NCBI RefSeq assembly: GCF_000424445.1
Contig: NZ_AUJX01000032.1
Span: 1 to 50,425 of the forward strand
Reading direction: 5' to 3'
DNA length: 50,425 bases
From: Oribacterium sp. NK2B42
GTDB lineage: Bacteria > Bacillota > Clostridia > Lachnospirales > Lachnospiraceae
Of this stretch, positions 46,399-50,425 are shown piece after piece. Positions within the stretch are counted from its first letter, which is position 1, and each line of letters begins with the position of its first letter. The notes under the pieces are model-generated. The model worked only from the letters and a program-made list of their open reading frames with translations. It searched no databases and was not told the origin of the DNA. A program made the position numbers and the translations under genes.

Positions 46399-47412
46399 AT
46401 GGCAGATTTAACCGGAAGAGATTTTCTAAAGCTTCTTGACTATTCACCTGAGGAGATAAATTATCTTCTCGATATGGCAGCACGTTTAAAGGCTGAAAAA
46501 AAGGCAGGTCCGGTAAATGGACAGCCGATGCACAAGGCAAGCTTCGAAGGAAAGAACATTGCACTGATCTTTGAGAAGGATTCCACCAGAACCAGATGTT
46601 CCTTTGAGGTTGCGGCTTCAGATCTCGGTATGGGGTCAACCTATCTCGGACCCAGTGGTTCCCAGATAGGAAATAAGGAGTCCATCGCAGATACCGCCAG
46701 GGTACTTTCAAGAATGTATGATGGTATCGAGTATCGCGGTTTCGGACAGGAGCTTGTGGAGGAGCTTGCGAAGTATAGTGATGTTCCTGTATGGAACGGT
46801 CTCACCAATGAGTTCCATCCAACTCAGATGCTTGCAGATATGCTTACCATACGTGAGCACAAAGGGAACCTTAAGGGACTTAAGCTGGTTTATATGGGTG
46901 ATGCCAGATACAATATGGCGGATTCCTATATGGTGACCTGTGCAAAACTCGGAATGCATTTCGTAGCCTGTGCTCCCGAAGAGTACTGGCCGGATAAGAA
47001 GCTTATAGAAACCTGCAAAGAGATTGCTTCTCAGAATGGGGCAGTTCTTGAGTTTACAGAGGATGTTAAAACAGCATGTACCGATGCTGATGTTATTTGT
47101 ACCGACGTTTGGGTATCCATGGGCGAACCGGATGAGGTATGGGAAAAGAGAATACATGATCTCAGCCCATATCAGGTTAATGCAGAGGCCTTTTCATATG
47201 CAAAGGAAGATGCTGTTTTCCTGCATTGTCTCCCGGCTTTCCACGATACAAATACAAAGATTGGCAAGAAGATATATGAGAAGTACGGTTTAAAAGAAAT
47301 GGAAGTGACAAACGAGATTTTTGAGTCAAAGCACAGTGTGGTATTTGACGAGGCGGAAAACCGTATGCATACTATCAAGGCAGTTATTTACACTACACTT
47401 GGCGGAAAGTAA
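46399..47412 (+). CDS. argF: Ornithine carbamoyltransferase
   Basis: Makes citrulline from ornithine and carbamoyl phosphate in arginine synthesis. About 337 aa. Carbamoyl-phosphate loop [23 protein letters not shown], the ornithine-binding region with DVWVSMGE, and catalytic Cys motif [10 protein letters not shown]. The start at 46399 (MADLTGRD) is supported by AGGGGAGGA upstream. No ARG-box search was possible by eye. A transferase involved in catabolism (arcB) is the alternative, but no arcA or arcC is nearby. Confidence 0.93.
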   Translation: MADLTGRDFLKLLDYSPEEINYLLDMAARLKAEKKAGPVNGQPMHKASFEGKNIALIFEKDSTRTRCSFEVAASDLGMGSTYLGPSGSQIGNKESIADTARVLSRMYDGIEYRGFGQELVEELAKYSDVPVWNGLTNEFHPTQMLADMLTIREHKGNLKGLKLVYMGDARYNMADSYMVTCAKLGMHFVACAPEEYWPDKKLIETCKEIASQNGAVLEFTEDVKTACTDADVICTDVWVSMGEPDEVWEKRIHDLSPYQVNAEAFSYAKEDAVFLHCLPAFHDTNTKIGKKIYEKYGLKEMEVTNEIFESKHSVVFDEAENRMHTIKAVIYTTLGGK

Positions 47413-47421
47413 GAGGTGCAG

Positions 47422-47727
47422 ATGGCAAAAATAAATACTGTATCAAGAGGTACAGCAAAGAATCTCGATTTCATACATATCGTTCTTGGGATAGTGATCA
47501 TCGTCATGTCAGTTATGGCTTTCACGAATCCTGTCGATAATATGGTATTGTTTCCTTTGATATTTTTTGCTGCGGCCGCACTTAAGATAATTTGCGGAGT
47601 TACGGTAGTTTCAAGATATGATACCGAACATGACAAGAAGCAGCGTTTTCGTGGTTCGCTTCAGATTGTTGCGGGAATGATCATTTTTGGAATAGGAATC
47701 ATTTCGGCAGTATCTATTTGGTTTTAA
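47422..47727 (+). CDS. Small three-helix membrane protein, unknown function
   Basis: 101 aa from ATG 47422, with AGAGGTG upstream. Three hydrophobic stretches: about 20-38 (IVLGIVIIVMSVMAFT), 43-62 (NMVLFPLIFFAAAALKIICG) and 80-100. The pattern resembles DUF308/HdeD-like fragments, but I do not recognise it firmly. Lies between argF and rpoD on the same strand. Confidence 0.75.
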   Translation: MAKINTVSRGTAKNLDFIHIVLGIVIIVMSVMAFTNPVDNMVLFPLIFFAAAALKIICGVTVVSRYDTEHDKKQRFRGSLQIVAGMIIFGIGIISAVSIWF

Positions 47728-47781
47728 ACAGAATAATGATCAAAGGATTTTCGGATGTTTAAACCATAAAAAGGAGTAAAG

Positions 47782-48990
47782 ATGGCTAATAAAAAGGGTG
47801 TTGGTGAAAATGCTTCAAAGGCTTCTGACAAGAAGGAGCTTAGCAAAGAGGAACTTGTAAAAAAGATAGAGCTGCTGTGTAAAAAAGGCAAGAGCAATAA
47901 AAACTCAATCGATCAGTCCGACATAAATGAGATGTTCGCATCAGATGATATAACTGAGGAACAGATGGAGAATATCGGTCGTCTCATAGAAAACCGTGGC
48001 ATCGAGATCAATCCGATCGTTGATGAATCTGTTTTGAAGGGGATGGAAAAGGGTGTTCTTCTCGGTGATGCAGATGATGATATCGAACCCATAGATGATG
48101 AGCTTGAAAAAGAAGAAGAGGAAAATGTAGATCTGGATGCCGTCAATCTGCTTGAGGGTATAGGTACAGAAGATCCTGTACGTATGTATCTCAAGGAAAT
48201 CGGAACAGTTCCCCTTCTTACAGCCGAGGAAGAGTATAGTCTTGCTACCCGTAAGGCTAATGGAGATGAGGATGCAAAGCAGCGTCTTATCGAGGCAAAC
48301 CTTCGTCTTGTGGTTTCCATTGCTAAGAGATATACAGGCAGAGGTATGAGTTTCCTGGATCTGGTCCAGGAAGGAAACCTGGGACTTATCAAGGGTGTTG
48401 AAAAGTTTGATCCGGAAAAAGGTTTTAAATTGTCTACTTATGCAACCTGGTGGATCAGACAGTCTGTAACCAGAGCTTTAGCAGATCAGGCCAGAACTAT
48501 CCGTGTGCCGGTTCACATGGTAGAGACTATAAACAAGATGTCCAAGATGCAGCGTAAACTTACATTGGAGCTTGGATACGAGCCCAGCGTTAAGGAGCTG
48601 GCAGAGCATCTTGATATGACTGAGGAGAAGGTTCAGGAGATCATGCAGATCGCAAGAGAACCGGCTTCACTTGAAACACCTATAGGTGAAGAGGATGACT
48701 CCAATCTCGGAGATTTTGTCGCAGATTCCAATATCGTATCCCCTGAGGGAAATGTTGAATCTGTAATGCTGAGAGAGCATATCGATTCACTTCTCGAGGA
48801 TCTCAAGGAGCGTGAACGTCAGGTTATAGTCCTCAGATTCGGACTTGAGGACGGTCATCCGAGAACCCTCGAAGAGGTAGGCAAGGAGTTCAATGTTACC
48901 CGTGAACGTATCCGTCAGATCGAAGCGAAAGCACTTCGTAAGCTTAGGAATCCTGTCCGTTCAAAGCGGATCAGAGATTTCCTTCAGTGA
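47782..48990 (+). CDS. rpoD: Primary RNA polymerase sigma factor
   Basis: 402 aa. An acidic region 1.1 is followed by region 1.2 [16 protein letters not shown]. Region 2 holds the -10 recognition helix [14 protein letters not shown]; region 3 follows. Region 4 holds the -35 [32 protein letters not shown]. Full length for a Clostridia SigA. RBS AAAGGAG. The dnaG gene that often precedes it is absent here. A terminator follows at 49016. Confidence 0.97.
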   Translation: MANKKGVGENASKASDKKELSKEELVKKIELLCKKGKSNKNSIDQSDINEMFASDDITEEQMENIGRLIENRGIEINPIVDESVLKGMEKGVLLGDADDDIEPIDDELEKEEEENVDLDAVNLLEGIGTEDPVRMYLKEIGTVPLLTAEEEYSLATRKANGDEDAKQRLIEANLRLVVSIAKRYTGRGMSFLDLVQEGNLGLIKGVEKFDPEKGFKLSTYATWWIRQSVTRALADQARTIRVPVHMVETINKMSKMQRKLTLELGYEPSVKELAEHLDMTEEKVQEIMQIAREPASLETPIGEEDDSNLGDFVADSNIVSPEGNVESVMLREHIDSLLEDLKERERQVIVLRFGLEDGHPRTLEEVGKEFNVTRERIRQIEAKALRKLRNPVRSKRIRDFLQ

Positions 48991-49015
48991 TGAATGGTTT
49001 TTGATAATTGAGAAT

Positions 49016-49047
49016 AGACAGCCGGCTATACAGCCGGCTGTCTTTTT
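49016..49047 (+). terminator. Intrinsic terminator of rpoD
   Basis: AGACAGCCGGCT-atac-AGCCGGCTGTCT followed by T5; perfect stem. Confidence 0.95.
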
Positions 49048-49069
49048 GCGAAAAAAGATGATAGAATGT

Positions 49070-49115
49070 ATCCACCGGGGACGGTTCTCGCCGGCGAGAA
49101 CCGTCCCCAGTGGAT
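49070..49115. repeat. Near-perfect 46-bp palindrome (GGGGACGGTTCT family)
   Basis: ATCCAC-GGGGACGGTTCTC-GCCGGC-GAGAACCGTCCCC-GTGGAT, with one mismatch. Related to 1785-1824. Lies just after the rpoD terminator and before queH; no T-tract. Confidence 0.8.
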
Positions 49116-49165
49116 TTCTGTTAACGAGTATAAGCTGAAAGTATATGGATTGCGAAAGGGAAATA

Positions 49166-49924
49166 ATGGAGTACATTAAACCGGAACCCAATACTAAAAA
49201 CTATATGATGCTGCTGAATAAGATCATCGAATCATGGCAGAAGGATCCTGAAAAAAAGGGGAGAAGGCCAAGACTGCTTCTTCATAGCTGCTGTGCGCCA
49301 TGTTCCAGTGCGGTTTTGGAACGGATGTGCCAGTATTTTGACATTACCCTGTTTTACTATAACCCCAATATCTCTACAAAAACCGAGTTCGATCACAGAG
49401 TATCCGAGCTGAAAAGACTTATACATGAGATGGGGATAGACAAGGAAAGGATGGATGAAGACGGAGCTTTGCTTGGGAAGGTTTCGGTGGTGGTTCCTGA
49501 ATATGATCACAGGGAATTCCTGGAAATTGCAAAAGGTCATGAGAAGGATCCTGAACGCGGAGAGCGGTGTCATTTATGTTATCGTCAGAGACTGGAGAAA
49601 ACTGCAGAATATATGGATACCATAAGGAAAGCTGCCGAGTCCGGCAAGGGAGCCGGTGAAACGACCTATGACTATTTCTGCACAACCCTTACCATTTCTC
49701 CGATGAAATCAGCGGAGATCCTTAACAGGATTGGTGAAGAGGTGGGGACTGATCATGGAGAAGCATTTCTCCCCTCGGATTTCAAAAAAAATGGTGGATA
49801 TCAAAAGTCCATCGAACTTTCCAGGGAGTATAACCTTTACAGGCAGAATTTCTGCGGCTGTGAATTTTCCAAAGCGGCCAGTGAAAAAGAACGGGAAGAA
49901 CGTATGGCGTTTAGAGATAAATAG
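49166..49924 (+). CDS. queH: Epoxyqueuosine reductase QueH
   Basis: Last step of queuosine tRNA modification; an Fe-S enzyme that replaces QueG. About 252 aa. Cys ligand pairs are HSCCAPCSS (Cys42, Cys43), CHLCYRQRL and FCGCEFSKAA, the characteristic QueH (DUF208) set. The start at 49166 (MEYIKPEP) follows AAAGGGA; the frame is open to 49145. Confidence 0.93.
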   Translation: MEYIKPEPNTKNYMMLLNKIIESWQKDPEKKGRRPRLLLHSCCAPCSSAVLERMCQYFDITLFYYNPNISTKTEFDHRVSELKRLIHEMGIDKERMDEDGALLGKVSVVVPEYDHREFLEIAKGHEKDPERGERCHLCYRQRLEKTAEYMDTIRKAAESGKGAGETTYDYFCTTLTISPMKSAEILNRIGEEVGTDHGEAFLPSDFKKNGGYQKSIELSREYNLYRQNFCGCEFSKAASEKEREERMAFRDK

Positions 49925-49995
49925 AGTTATAATCAACCTGTTAAAATTTAATTCTTTTTTACCCGAAATAATTACTTTAAGGAAGAGGATTACAA

Positions 49996-50124
49996 ATGGT
50001 ATCAGGAGAAGTAACCGTAGTTAATGAGTCAGGATTACATCTTAGGCCTGCAGGAGTTTTGACACAGACAAGTATAAAGTATAAAAGCAATATTTATGGT
50101 GTTAGTTGGAAAATGGGTCGGTAA
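49996..50124 (+). pseudogene. ptsH: HPr phosphocarrier protein, truncated by IS insertion
   Basis: Only 42 codons before a stop. MVSGEVTVVNESGLHLRPAG is the HPr N-terminus with phospho-His15. After KYKSNIY the protein reads GVSWKMGR and stops, whereas HPr normally continues to about 88 residues, including regulatory Ser46. The switch to foreign sequence at about 50097-50110 coincides with the IS end. PTS transport and HPr(Ser-P)-CcpA control would be lost unless another copy exists. GAGGA upstream of the ATG; TTATAAT at 49927 may be its -10. Confidence 0.85.
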
Positions 50125-50425
50125 CCATGACTCCAATCAAATGATCGTTAAGCCGTACCTTTTTACATCTGAAATACTGTAGCGTATAGCAGAACCCGGT
50201 CTTAACATACCATCCTTTATAGCACGAATCGAAATATCTGTTTTACGGTACATATACTCAAATAGTGTACAGTAACGATTTATGTATTTTGTGGCCACAC
50301 CACGGTAAAACTCATACTGTTTTTTGATAACTGAATGAAGGTTATTTACCGTGTTAAGATTGTAAAAGCTGGTCTTCTCGTTTTCGACATTCTTGATACT
50401 ACAATCCGCCAATGTTTCGAGAATG
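50100..50425 (-). mobile_element. Insertion sequence, 3' part of an ISXO2-like (IS1595-type) transposase
   Basis: The transposase reads on the minus strand and runs off the right edge in frame (…ILETLADCS), with its stop at 50137. The visible 96 residues contain NTVNNLHSVIKKQYEFYRGV and ATKYINRYCTLFEYMYR, the typical C-terminal part of the DDE ISXO2-like domain of IS1595-family elements. The IS end lies within about 50100-50115 (GGGTCGGTAACC candidate terminal repeat). The other end, inverted repeat and target duplication are outside the window. Confidence 0.75.

Overview
The window reads as a low-to-mid GC Clostridia chromosome segment, most likely a Lachnospiraceae close to Butyrivibrio or Pseudobutyrivibrio. 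The basis is the gene set: type III glutamine synthetase, LL-diaminopimelate aminotransferase, ANTAR-controlled nitrogen genes, NHLM-type peptide exporter, QueH, LplB/YtcP-type sugar permeases and choline-binding-type wall repeats. Both ends lie inside mobile DNA that interrupts a gene. asnB is cut at the left end and ptsH (HPr) at the right end, so the window may be a contig broken at repeats.

Layout. (1) 1-340 is a non-coding, strongly folded end of an unidentified element inserted in asnB. (2) 341-14832 is a nitrogen and amide block: asnB (minus), dapL, glnN, gltB, pyrG, a short glnA and an ANTAR regulator. The leaders of asnB, dapL, glnN and pyrG each carry an intrinsic terminator. The 5' arm of that terminator can instead fold into a hairpin with a six-base loop having A at position 1 and G at position 4, the recognition signature of ANTAR proteins. 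The ANTAR gene has the same hairpin in its own leader. (3) 15014-16345 is a MATE exporter. (4) 16498-24420 holds a two-HTH regulator divergent from a run of surface-protein genes: a zinc-ribbon/TM protein, a wall-repeat protein and a zinc-ribbon/TM/transglutaminase protein. (5) 24706-28217 is a sugar ABC importer without its own ATPase. (6) 28403-30596 is CIRCE-groES-groEL. (7) 30897-36259 holds a hybrid histidine kinase, a truncated small membrane protein and a clostripain-fold protein that has lost both catalytic residues. (8) 36543-45306 holds guaB and nadE, then a peptide export cassette: a 56-aa double-glycine precursor, a minimal HlyD-like protein, a C39-peptidase ABC transporter and a second NHLM-type ABC transporter. 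(9) 45572-49924 holds an RNA methyltransferase, argF, a small membrane protein, rpoD and queH. (10) 49996-50425 is a truncated ptsH followed by the 3' part of an IS transposase.

How it works together. asnB, glnN, gltB, pyrG, glnA, guaB-adjacent nadE and argF all make or spend glutamine or its amide nitrogen. The shared leader architecture plus a linked ANTAR protein lacking the usual phospho-acceptor Asp suggests one antitermination circuit, with the regulator probably sensing something other than phosphorylation. The nadE-linked export cassette looks complete for making and cleaving a very short, apparently unmodified peptide. Several intergenic repeat families (a leader-located repeat, GC-rich palindromes and five tandem 53-bp hairpins) run through the segment. 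No tRNA, rRNA or CRISPR array was seen.
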